The notes under the pieces are model-generated. The model did no database searches. It saw nothing but the letters and a program-made list of their open reading frames with translations, and was not told the DNA's origin. Positions 1 through 7,676 of a stretch of DNA of 64,000 nt are shown in pieces. Position 1 is the stretch's first letter. Every line of letters begins with the position of its first letter. This DNA comes from Streptomyces phaeoluteigriseus (GTDB lineage: Bacteria; Actinomycetota; Actinomycetes; Streptomycetales; Streptomycetaceae). The DNA lies in the NCBI RefSeq assembly GCF_001896135.2, contig NZ_MPOH02000015.1, positions 1,369,394 through 1,433,393 of the forward strand, read 5' to 3'. Position numbers and translations under genes: made by a program.

Positions 1-1544
1 ACGTCCGGCGCGGTGACCGAGCCGCGCAGCGGGTCCTCCTTCAGGAACCAGGCGAGAAGGAAACCGAGGACGGCGACCGGCGCGGCGTACAGGAAGACGT
101 CCGTGATGGACGAGGCGTAGGCGTGCAGGACCTGCGGGCGCAGCGCGGCGGGCAGGTCTGCGATGACGCGCGGGTCGGCCTCCAGCGCGTCGAGGGAGAC
201 CGCCGGCGGGAGGTCCACGCCCCGGAAGGCGTCCGCGAGCTTGTCGCCGAGGCGGTTCGTGAAGACCGTGCCGAAGATGGCGACGCCGAACGAGGCCCCG
301 ATGGAGCGGAAGAAGGTCGCGCCGGAGGTGGCGACGCCGAGATCCTCGTAGGAGACGGCGTTCTGCACGATGAGGACCAGGACCTGCATCACCAGGCCGA
401 GTCCCAGGCCGAAGACGAAGAAGAACGCGCTCATCTCGGCGGTGGAGCTGTGCTCGTCGAGCTGGTGCAGCAGAAGCAGGCCGACGGCCGTCACGGCGGT
501 GCCGGTGACCGGGAACACCTTCCAGCGGCCGGTGCGGCTGACGATCTGTCCGGACGCCGTCGACGCCAGCAGCAGACCGGCCACCATCGGCAGCATGTGC
601 ACGCCGGACAGGGTCGGCGAGACGCCCTGCACGACCTGGAGGAAGGTCGGCAGATAGGTCATCGCGCCGAACATCGCGAAGCCCACGATGAAGCTGATCA
701 CGGCGGACAGCGTGAAGGTGCGGATGCGGAACAGCTTGAGCGGCAGCACGGGTTCGGCGGCCCTGCGCTCCACGGCCACGAAGACGAAGGCCAGGACGAC
801 GCCCAGCACGGCGAGTCCGACGATCTGCGGCGAGCCCCAGCCCCAGGTGGTGCCGCCCAGCGAGGCCACCAGCACCAGGCAGGTGGCGACGGAGGCGATG
901 AGGAGGGTGCCCAGGTAGTCGATGACGTGCTTCGCCGACTTGCGCGGGATGCGCAGGACGGTGGCGATGACGGCGAGCGCGACGACACCGAGCGGGAGGT
1001 TGACGTAGAAGACCCAGCGCCAGCTCAGATGCTCGGTGAACAGGCCGCCCAGGAGCGGCCCGAGGACACTCGTCGTCCCGAAGACCGCGCCGAACAGGCC
1101 CTGGTAGCGGCCACGTTCACGCGGCGGGACGATGTCGCCGACGATCGCCATCGACAGCACCATCAACCCGCCGCCGCCCAGCCCCTGGAGCGCGCGGAAT
1201 CCGATGAGCTGCGGCATGTTCTGCGCCATCCCGCACAGCGCCGAGCCGATCAGGAAGATCACGATCGCGATCTGGAACAGCCTCTTGCGCCCGTACTGGT
1301 CGCCCAGTTTGCCCCACAGCGGGGTGGCGGCGGTCGACGCCAGCAGGTACGCCGTGACCACCCAGGAGAGGTGTTCCATGCCGCCCAGTTCGCTGACGAT
1401 CGTGGGCAGCGCCGTCGACACGATCGTCTGGTCGAGGGCGGCGAGCAGCATGCCGAGCAGCAGTGCGCCGATCGACACGAGGACGTTCCCGGGCACCTGC
1501 TCCGGACGGGGATCCCCCGTCCGGGCCTGCGCGTCCAAGGCCAT
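1..1544 (-). CDS. MFS drug-efflux transporter, DHA2 (EmrB/QacA) family, partial
   Basis: This is a proton-driven multidrug exporter of the inner membrane. Reading from the ATG at 1544, about 514 residues are visible before the window edge cuts the C-terminus. The DHA2 family usually has 14 membrane segments and 500-800 residues, so most of the protein is here. Residues 37-50 carry the helix-1 motif LDQTIVSTALPTIV, and residues 79-88 carry the loop 2-3 motif GKLGDQYGRK, both diagnostic for drug:H+ antiporters. AGGAG lies six bases upstream of the start. No regulator is seen beside it. A peptidoglycan-binding protein is divergent across about 160 bases. The substrate cannot be read from the sequence. 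Confidence 0.9.
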   Translation of the reverse strand, partial: MALDAQARTGDPRPEQVPGNVLVSIGALLLGMLLAALDQTIVSTALPTIVSELGGMEHLSWVVTAYLLASTAATPLWGKLGDQYGRKRLFQIAIVIFLIGSALCGMAQNMPQLIGFRALQGLGGGGLMVLSMAIVGDIVPPRERGRYQGLFGAVFGTTSVLGPLLGGLFTEHLSWRWVFYVNLPLGVVALAVIATVLRIPRKSAKHVIDYLGTLLIASVATCLVLVASLGGTTWGWGSPQIVGLAVLGVVLAFVFVAVERRAAEPVLPLKLFRIRTFTLSAVISFIVGFAMFGAMTYLPTFLQVVQGVSPTLSGVHMLPMVAGLLLASTASGQIVSRTGRWKVFPVTGTAVTAVGLLLLHQLDEHSSTAEMSAFFFVFGLGLGLVMQVLVLIVQNAVSYEDLGVATSGATFFRSIGASFGVAIFGTVFTNRLGDKLADAFRGVDLPPAVSLDALEADPRVIADLPAALRPQVLHAYASSITDVFLYAAPVAVLGFLLAWFLKEDPLRGSVTAPD

Positions 1545-1706
1545 GGATGCCTCCTGAGGCTCGCGTGGACATCTCCCATCGTGATCGGTGTGTCCCGTTA
1601 TGGCCTGTCGAGTCCTGCCGGAACCCCCCGTTCCGGGGGTCGCGGGCAGCCGGTCGTGTGGAGGATCTGCATAATCCTTGGAGTTTGGATGGGGAGGGAC
1701 GAACGG

Positions 1707-2792
1707 GTGAACGATCCGACGGACCGACAGGGGCGACCGGGTGAACCGGCGCGCCCTGAGCGGCATGGGCATCCGTGTCCGCAGTGCGGTGCGCTCCGGG
1801 CGGCGGACAACGCCCCGACGTGCGCGTGCGCGCAGCGCGCCTCCGACGCCCTGCGCGACACCCGCGAGGCGGAGGTGGCAGCGGCGGAGGGCTTCGACCC
1901 GCTGCGGATACGGCCGTACGTGGAACTGGGGGAAGGGGCCGGGGACGGCGGGGAGGCTCCCGCCGATGACGCGACGACGCCGTTGCCCGCGGTTCGGCCG
2001 GTTCCTCCCGGTGACGCGGCGGCCGACGCGACCATGGTCCTGCGCGCCGTCGACCCGTCCGGTACAGCCCCGGTGCCGACGCCGCTCGCATCCTCCGGCT
2101 CGACGCCCAGCGACACGGACCTGAGCCTGTTCGAGGCGGGCGAGGACTCCGGGAGCGGGCGGTACGACGACGAAGAGGCCCCGGGCGGCCGTCGGCGCCG
2201 TACGCTGCTGATCGCCTCGGCCGGTGCCGCCGTCGCCGTGATCGCCGCGGCCGGGTTCGCCAGCGGGCTGTTCTCCTACGAGACGCCGACCCGCGACCAG
2301 GCCGCCCCGGAGGAGGTCCGCGCGGCCGTTCCGGACACCTCGACCAGCGCGCCCGCGGCATCGCCGTCGGCGAGCCGTTCGGCGTCCCCGTCGGCGTCTA
2401 GCGCCTCGCCGTCGCCCTCCGAGAGCGCGAGCGCGTCACCGTCCGCCACGGAGTCCAGCGCCTCCCCGTCTCCCTCCCGCACGACCGAGCCGAGCCCGAG
2501 CGCGCCCACCACCCAGGCCACCGAGTCCCTCACGCCGGGGAACGGGGCGGAGGGCGGCAGCGGCGAGGTGACCGTCCTGCGCCGCGGGGACCGCGGGCCC
2601 GAGGTGACCGAACTCCAGCTGCGGCTGCGGCAGGTGTACCTCTTCAACGACGAGGCGAACGGGGTGTTCGGCAACCGGGTCGAGGAAGCCCTCCGCAACT
2701 ACCAGTGGTCGCGGGGCATCAAGGGGGACGAACTCGGCGAGTACGGGTTGGCCACCCGGACGAGCCTGGAGTCGGAGACGAAGGAGCCGTAG
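1707..2792 (+). CDS. membrane-anchored peptidoglycan-binding protein with N-terminal Cys cluster
   Basis: The protein has 361 residues. Residues 24-41 hold a CPQC...CAC cluster like a short zinc ribbon in the cytoplasmic tail. Residues 108-116 (DATMVLRAV) resemble a phosphothreonine motif. A single membrane span lies at about 166-190, followed by an extracellular Ser/Pro/Ala linker (about 210-275) and a C-terminal PG_binding_1 domain (about 287-354, with LRRGDRGPEV and LQLRLRQ). The layout suggests a type II membrane protein that touches the cell wall and may carry a signal inward, but no enzymatic domain is present. The GTG at 1707 is preferred because GGGAGGG lies ten bases upstream. The in-frame ATG at 1689 is an alternative with a GGAG of its own. 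Confidence 0.8.
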   Translation: MNDPTDRQGRPGEPARPERHGHPCPQCGALRAADNAPTCACAQRASDALRDTREAEVAAAEGFDPLRIRPYVELGEGAGDGGEAPADDATTPLPAVRPVPPGDAAADATMVLRAVDPSGTAPVPTPLASSGSTPSDTDLSLFEAGEDSGSGRYDDEEAPGGRRRRTLLIASAGAAVAVIAAAGFASGLFSYETPTRDQAAPEEVRAAVPDTSTSAPAASPSASRSASPSASSASPSPSESASASPSATESSASPSPSRTTEPSPSAPTTQATESLTPGNGAEGGSGEVTVLRRGDRGPEVTELQLRLRQVYLFNDEANGVFGNRVEEALRNYQWSRGIKGDELGEYGLATRTSLESETKEP

Positions 2793-3075
2793 CGGCGGGG
2801 CGCGCTGCGCCTCCGTACCAGCCTGCGGGCAGGCGTGCCCGCCTGGGGGCGGCGCGTACCGCGGGCGGGCAGGCGGGCACGGGCGGCGTAGACGGGACGG
2901 GCGGCGCAGGCGGGCACGGGTGACGCGGACGGGCGCAGACGGGCACAGGCGGCGCAGACGGGCACGGGTGACGCGGACGGGCACGGGCGGCGCGGACGGG
3001 CACAGGCGGCATCCCGTAAGTGCCGGGCAACGCGACCCGCCCTCGGGCGCCGGCGTCGGCGTCGGCGTCGGGCGT
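2793..3075. repeat. intergenic degenerate tandem repeats
   Basis: This 283-base stretch lies between convergent genes. Positions 2881-3010 consist of about seven degenerate copies of a 19-base GC-rich unit, roughly GGGYGRCGCRGACGGGCAC, some copies truncated. A short hairpin with 6-bp arms GCGGGC/GCCCGC (2825-2842) just after the upstream stop codon may aid termination. I see no gene in it. Confidence 0.6.
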
Positions 3076-3744
3076 CTACTCCCCCACGTGGATCCGGACC
3101 CCGTTCCCCACGACCTCCACCCGCACCACCGTCAGATCCCGCACCACCACGTCCGGCCGGTGCGCCACCGCCCGCGGCCCGATCCCCACCACCCGCATCC
3201 CCGCGGCGCGCCCCGCCGCGATTCCCGCCCCCGAGTCCTCGAAGACGACGCACTCCGCCGGGGACACGCCCAGCTCGGCCGCGCCCTTGAGGAAGCCCTC
3301 GGGGTCCGGTTTGCTCGCGCCGACCGATTCCGCGGTGACGCGGATCTCCGGGAGGGGAAGGCCCGCCGCGGCCATGCGGGCCGTCGAGAGGGGGACGTCC
3401 GCCGAGGTGACCAGGGCGTGCGGGACGTCGCGGAGGGAGGCGAGGAACGCGGAGGCGCCGGGCACCGGGACGACGCCGTCCATGTCGGCGGTCTCCTCGG
3501 CGAGCATCCGCGCGTTGTCGGCGAGGTTCTGCTCCATGGGGCGATGCGGCAGCAGGACGGCCATCGAGGCGTACCCCTGGCGGCCGTGGACGACCTTCAT
3601 GACCTCGTCGCCGTCCAAGCCGTGCCGGTCGGCCCAGCGCCGCCAGACGCGTTCCACGACGGCGTCGGAGTTCACGAGGGTGCCGTCCATGTCGAGGAGG
3701 AGGGCACGGGCGGTCAGGACGGTGGTGGACTCGGCGGCCGGCAT
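3076..3744 (-). CDS. HAD-superfamily phosphatase (sugar-phosphatase type)
   Basis: A 222-residue cytosolic hydrolase of the beta-phosphoglucomutase/sugar-phosphatase branch. Motif I is DMDGTLVNSD at residues 18-27, with Asp18 as the nucleophile and Asp20 as acid/base. The LVTSAD stretch gives motif II, the Lys of ASKPDPE gives motif III, and FEDSGAGI gives motif IV. The cap is inserted after motif I. The start ATG has GGGAG seven bases upstream. The substrate is not readable. The family typically dephosphorylates sugar phosphates or 2-deoxy sugar phosphates as housecleaning. It stands alone, about 180 bases upstream of the GDT1 gene's stop and on the same strand. Confidence 0.88.
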   Translation of the reverse strand: MPAAESTTVLTARALLLDMDGTLVNSDAVVERVWRRWADRHGLDGDEVMKVVHGRQGYASMAVLLPHRPMEQNLADNARMLAEETADMDGVVPVPGASAFLASLRDVPHALVTSADVPLSTARMAAAGLPLPEIRVTAESVGASKPDPEGFLKGAAELGVSPAECVVFEDSGAGIAAGRAAGMRVVGIGPRAVAHRPDVVVRDLTVVRVEVVGNGVRIHVGE

Positions 3745-3920
3745 CGGCGACTCCCAGCGCGGACGGGCGCGTGCGCAGGCACGCGGGAAACAAGGCGGCC
3801 CCGCCCGCCGGTCAGGGAAAACGGACGGGAGCCACTTTGTTTCTCTACGGTACAAAACTGTCGGGCCCTCACGCCACCCGCCCCCGGCAGGGTTCACCTG
3901 CCGTTCAGCTCGCGCGCGGC

Positions 3921-4502
3921 TCAGCCGGCGATCGCCTCCCACAGGCTCCACACGCCGAGGCCCAGCATCAGCACCGCCGCGATCTGGGTGATCAGCTTCA
4001 GCGGCACCCGCTTCATCAGGGCTTTCCCGCCGACGATGCCCAGTGCGGCCACCGACCACAGGGCCAGCACCGCGCCGAGACCGACGGAGAGCGGGTCGTC
4101 GTAACGGGCGGCGAGGTTGGCCGTCATGATCTGGGTCAGGTCGCCGAACTCGGCGACGAGGATGAGCATGAAACCCGCCCCGGAGACCTTCCAGAAGGAC
4201 TGGTTCTCGGGCTTGCGGATCTCCTCCTCGTCCTCGTCCTTCTTCATCAGCAGCACGGCCGCGCCGCCCAGGAACAGCACGCCGGTGAGCGCGTGCACGA
4301 TCTGCTGCGGCAGCAGGGTCAGCACGCTGCCGGCCGCGACGGCGAGGGTGACGTGCAGCGCGAAGGCGGCGGCGACGCCGGCGAAGACGTACGACGCGCG
4401 GTAGCGGGTGCCGAGGACGAGGCCGGCGAGGGCGGTCTTGTCCGGCAGTTCGGCGAGGAAGACGACGCCGAAGACGAGCGCCGTCACGGTCAGGCTGATC
4501 AA
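3921..4502 (-). CDS. TMEM165/GDT1 (UPF0016) family cation exporter
   Basis: A 193-residue integral membrane protein with the duplicated UPF0016 signature E-x-G/P-D-x-T, at residues 18-23 (ELPDKT) and 118-123 (EFGDLT). About six hydrophobic segments are split by an acidic loop (MKKDEDEEE). Family members export Mn2+ or exchange Ca2+/Mn2+ for protons. The Mn2+-sensing yybP-ykoY element directly upstream strongly supports a manganese role. The start is read as TTG at 4502, with GAGGA only a few bases before it. An internal GTG in codon 6 is possible. Confidence in the family is high, and in the exact start moderate. Confidence 0.87.
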   Translation of the reverse strand: MISLTVTALVFGVVFLAELPDKTALAGLVLGTRYRASYVFAGVAAAFALHVTLAVAAGSVLTLLPQQIVHALTGVLFLGGAAVLLMKKDEDEEEIRKPENQSFWKVSGAGFMLILVAEFGDLTQIMTANLAARYDDPLSVGLGAVLALWSVAALGIVGGKALMKRVPLKLITQIAAVLMLGLGVWSLWEAIAG

Positions 4503-4614
4503 GGGTCCTCAATCGGTCGGGCTGCCCCACCGAGAGTGCTGTTTCCTTCGCACAGGACACCTCGGCACGGCAGCACACGTCTGCTCCGTGCCGTACGGCA
4601 CGGAGGTGCACTGC

Positions 4615-4722
4615 TTGCCGAAGGTCTCGCTGGCCGACCGGGTGAGGGTCTGCCTCCGGGCGCCGGCTCAGACGAGCTGAGCAGTATGTCGACGGTCCGG
4701 CGAAGAGCTACTCCCCTTCTGC
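4615..4722 (-). promoter_or_regulatory. yybP-ykoY manganese riboswitch
   Basis: Read on the minus strand, this leader contains the conserved blocks of the class in order. AAGGGGAGTAGC (4720-4709) is followed by GTCGACATACTG (4693-4682), then a GC-rich variable stem (GCCGGCGCCCGG), and finally CAGCGAGACCTTCGGC near 4618. These match the L1 and L3 loops that clasp Mn2+ in known structures. It lies about 115 bases upstream of the GDT1/UPF0016 start, which is a typical partner. A -10-like TACTAT lies just upstream at about 4729-4734 (minus strand). The 110 bases between aptamer and gene contain inverted repeats (CGTGCCGTACGGCACG) that could form the expression platform. Confidence 0.9.
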
Positions 4723-4796
4723 GCCGTCCATAGTACGTGACCCCGGCACCGACCCTCGGGGCGACCACGGAGCGGACACAGGCAGCCCGTCCCGAG

Positions 4797-4977
4797 CGGC
4801 GCCGACCGCGGGAACGCCCTGGGACCGACCGCGGGAGCGCCTTGGCGCCAACCGCGCCAACGGCGGGAACGCGCCCTGGCGCCGACCGCCGGAGCGCCTT
4901 GGCGCCGACCACGGAAGCACCCTGGCACCAATCACAGGGAACGCCCCGCCGCCAACCGCGAGAGCACCCTGAACCCG
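4797..4977. repeat. degenerate 23-24-base intergenic tandem repeats
   Basis: About seven degenerate copies of a unit near GCCGACCGCGGGAGCGCCTT occur in tandem upstream of the secreted nuclease gene. Copies vary by substitution and by small insertions. The gap between the riboswitch and the nuclease start (4740-5156) holds these repeats and then a promoter. No gene is seen. Confidence 0.55.
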
Positions 4978-5040
4978 CCCCGCCCCACCCCGTCCGGCCA
5001 CCGGAGCGGTCGCCGGAACCGAAAGTCCCGTCACACCCCT

Positions 5041-5069
5041 TGTTGTGTCATGTGCACGTCACTAGCTTC
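5041..5069 (+). promoter_or_regulatory. putative vegetative promoter of the HNH nuclease gene
   Basis: TTGTTG (5041-5046) and TAGCTT (5064-5069) are separated by exactly 17 bases, a good HrdB-type arrangement. The start codon is at 5157, giving a leader of about 80 bases. Confidence 0.5.
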
Positions 5070-5156
5070 TTACCGCGCGCACACCTCCCCGCAATGCGGC
5101 CCCGCGAGCATTCCCTCGCTCGCACCGCAACGCCCCCACCCCTCAAGGGAGTTCGC

Positions 5157-5801
5157 ATGTCGAAGTTCTACGCGCGTCGACGGGTCAGCATACTCGCGGC
5201 GCTCACCGGACTGATAGCCTCCGCCGCCCTCTTCAACTCCCCGAGCGCCTCGGCGGCCCTCCCCACCCCGGTCAGCGCCACCACCGCCCGCACCTACCTC
5301 GCCTCGCTCACCGTGGCGACCGAGGACCGCACCGGCTACAACCGCGACCTGTTCCCGCACTGGATCACCCAGTCCGGCGCCTGCAACACCCGCGAGGTCG
5401 TCCTGAAGCGCGACGGCACGAACGTCGTCCAGGACTCCGCCTGCGCCGCCACCAGCGGCAGCTGGTACTCGGTCTACGAGGGCGCGACCTGGACCGCCGC
5501 CTCCGACGTCGACATCGACCACCTGGTGCCGCTCGCCGAGGCCTGGGACTCCGGCGCCGACAGCTGGACCACCGCCCGCCGCCAGTCCTTCGCCAACGAC
5601 CTCACCCGCCCGCAGCTCATCGCGGTCACCGACAACGTCAACCAGGCCAAGGGCGACCAGGACCCCGCCACCTGGATGCCCTCGCGCACGGCCTACCGCT
5701 GCACGTACGTCCGCGCCTGGGTCCAGGTGAAGTACTACTACGGCCTCTCCGTGGACTCCGCCGAGAAGAGCGCCCTCACCAACCACCTCGCGAGCTGCTG
5801 A
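5157..5801 (+). CDS. secreted HNH endonuclease-like protein (DUF1524/GmrSD C-terminal type)
   Basis: A 214-residue exported protein. The signal peptide is residues 1-33, with RRR then a hydrophobic core and an ASA cleavage site. The nuclease core has DIDHLVPLAEAW at 119-130, then Asn160, Asn162 and Lys165 in TDNVNQAKGD. This is the bba-metal pattern of HNH enzymes of the DUF1524 family. Four cysteines (76, 96, 182, 214) fit disulfides in an extracellular enzyme. Streptomyces secretes similar nucleases for nutrient DNA degradation. That role is inference. AAGGGA stands seven bases before the ATG. Confidence 0.85.
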   Translation: MSKFYARRRVSILAALTGLIASAALFNSPSASAALPTPVSATTARTYLASLTVATEDRTGYNRDLFPHWITQSGACNTREVVLKRDGTNVVQDSACAATSGSWYSVYEGATWTAASDVDIDHLVPLAEAWDSGADSWTTARRQSFANDLTRPQLIAVTDNVNQAKGDQDPATWMPSRTAYRCTYVRAWVQVKYYYGLSVDSAEKSALTNHLASC

Positions 5802-5834
5802 TCCGGAATCGCTGGAAGGAATCTCCCCATCCCC

Positions 5835-5867
5835 CTCCGTCGTTCCGTACCGTACGGGACGACGGAG
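5835..5867. terminator. 14-bp hairpin between nuclease gene and phoD-like gene
   Basis: Arms 5835-5848 and 5854-5867 pair over 14 bp with a single G-U pair and a 5-base loop. It can terminate the nuclease transcript. The right arm runs into the GGAGGAG ribosome binding site (5864-5870) of the next gene. Confidence 0.6.
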
Positions 5868-5878
5868 GAGGCGATCAC

Positions 5879-7507
5879 GTGGCCGAACTGCGGCTGGGAC
5901 CCTTGCTGAGATACGCCGACGGTTCGTCCGCGACGGTCTGGATCGAGGCGAGCCGTCCGTGCGCCGCCGAGGTGCGCTGCGCGGACGGCTCAGGCGGCAC
6001 GACCCGCACCTTCCAGGTGGCGGGACACCACTACGCCCTGATCCCGGTCACCGGGCTCACGCCGGGCACGGCCACGCCGTACGAGGTGTTCCTCGACGGC
6101 ACACGCATGTGGCCGCCCGACGACTCCCCCTTCCCGCCCTCGGCCATCCGCACCCCGGCCGACGACGACGGCGTACGGGTGGCCTTCGGGTCCTGTAGGT
6201 GGGCGTCGCCCCCGGCGGGCGAGCCGGACCCGGTGGGCCCCGACGCCCTGGACAGCCTGGCCGCGCGGATCGCCGCCGACCCGGAGGGCGAGCGGCCCGA
6301 CGTCCTGCTGCTGATCGGCGACCAGGTGTACGCCGACGAGACCTCGGACTCGACCAGGCAGCGCATCGCGGGCCGCCGCGACCTCGACGAGCCCCCGGGC
6401 AGCGAGGTCGCCGACTACGAGGAGTACACCTGGCTGTACTACGAGTCCTGGCTCGACCCCGAGGTCCGCTGGCTGCTGTCCACCGTGCCCAGCTGCATGA
6501 TCTTCGACGATCACGATGTCATCGACGACTGGAACACCTCCGCCGCCTGGGTGGCCGACATGCGGGCCACCGACTGGTGGCAGGAGCGGGTGCTGAGCGG
6601 CCTGATGTCGTACTGGGTGTACCAGCACCTGGGGAACGTCTCCCCCGCCGCCCTGGCCGCCGACCCGCTCTACGCGGCCGTCCGCGACACGCCCGACGGC
6701 ACCGACCTCGTGCGCGAATTCGCCCGCCGGGCCGACGCCGAGCCGGCGAGCGTGCGCTGGAGCTACCGGCGCGACTTCGGGCGGGTCCGGCTGCTGATGG
6801 TGGACACCCGGGCCGCTCGGGTCCTCGCCGAGGACGAGCGCTCGATGCTCGACGCCGGGGAGGCACGCTGGGTGCGCGAACAGGCCCTGGACGCGCCGGG
6901 GTCGTACGACCATCTCCTCGTCGGCACCTCCCTGCCCTGGCTGTTGCCGCACCTGGTGCACGACGCCGAGGCGTGGAACGCGGCCCTGTGCCGGGGTGAA
7001 CGCGGGCCGCGCTGGGCGCGGATCGGGGAGAAGGTGCGGCGGGCGGCGGACCTGGAGCACTGGGCGGCGTTCCCGGACTCCTTCGCCGCGCTGACCCGGC
7101 TGCTGGCCGAGGCGGGGACGGGGCCGCAGGCGCCGGCGAGCGTGCTCGTGCTCTCGGGGGACGTGCACCACGCGTACGTGGCCGAGGCGCGCTGGCCCGG
7201 CGACGCACCCGACGCGCGGGTGCTGCAACTCACCTGCTCCCCGGTCCACAACTCCATCCCGCTGTCGATACGCGTGGGTTTCCGCTTCGGGTGGAGCGCC
7301 CTCGCCCGCGCTCTGGGGCGCGGCTTCCGACGGCACGGGCGCTCGCCGCGACCGCCCGTGGGCTGGCGCAAGACGGGCGGCCCGTGGTTCGGCAACCAGC
7401 TCATGACGCTGAACCTGCGCGGGCGTTCGGCCCGGCTGCGACTGGAACAGGCCACCGCGGACGGCGGACTCACCCTTGTGGAGGAGTCGGAATTGACCTC
7501 TCGATAG
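5879..7507 (+). CDS. PhoD-like alkaline phosphatase/metallophosphoesterase
   Basis: 542 residues. The N-terminal roughly 95 residues form a beta-rich Fn3-like domain typical of PhoD proteins. The metallophosphatase core follows, with GDQVYADE at 147-154, FDDHDVIDDWN at 209-219 and a late SGDVHHAYV block, all metal-ligand motifs. No signal peptide is seen, unlike secreted PhoD, so this is likely the intracellular branch whose substrate is unknown. The GTG start has GGAGGAG nine bases upstream. A following FAD/NAD(P)-binding gene begins 170 bases downstream. Confidence 0.88.
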   Translation: MAELRLGPLLRYADGSSATVWIEASRPCAAEVRCADGSGGTTRTFQVAGHHYALIPVTGLTPGTATPYEVFLDGTRMWPPDDSPFPPSAIRTPADDDGVRVAFGSCRWASPPAGEPDPVGPDALDSLAARIAADPEGERPDVLLLIGDQVYADETSDSTRQRIAGRRDLDEPPGSEVADYEEYTWLYYESWLDPEVRWLLSTVPSCMIFDDHDVIDDWNTSAAWVADMRATDWWQERVLSGLMSYWVYQHLGNVSPAALAADPLYAAVRDTPDGTDLVREFARRADAEPASVRWSYRRDFGRVRLLMVDTRAARVLAEDERSMLDAGEARWVREQALDAPGSYDHLLVGTSLPWLLPHLVHDAEAWNAALCRGERGPRWARIGEKVRRAADLEHWAAFPDSFAALTRLLAEAGTGPQAPASVLVLSGDVHHAYVAEARWPGDAPDARVLQLTCSPVHNSIPLSIRVGFRFGWSALARALGRGFRRHGRSPRPPVGWRKTGGPWFGNQLMTLNLRGRSARLRLEQATADGGLTLVEESELTSR

Positions 7508-7676
7508 GAGGATTTGGGGGACAGCCGGGCCGGTGGGGGTCGCGTTGGCTTCCGCGGGGCGCGAGGGCATGATGAGGCGGACCGTCCGCTTCCAGTGAGC
7601 CGTGTGAGCCGCACGGGTCCACTGCGTCCCGTGGGCGGTCCGCTCCATTGCGCCCACACGCCCGGGAGTCCCCCCT

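Noticed and set aside
123..1688. Open frame running upstream of the peptidoglycan-binding gene
   Set aside because: It is antisense to the MFS transporter, has low-complexity Glu/Asp/His/Arg-rich translation, and arises from high GC at codon position 3 of the real gene.
5070..5786. Antisense open frame over the HNH nuclease gene
   Set aside because: Gly/Val/Arg-rich translation without a domain, lying opposite a gene with a clear signal peptide and HNH motif.
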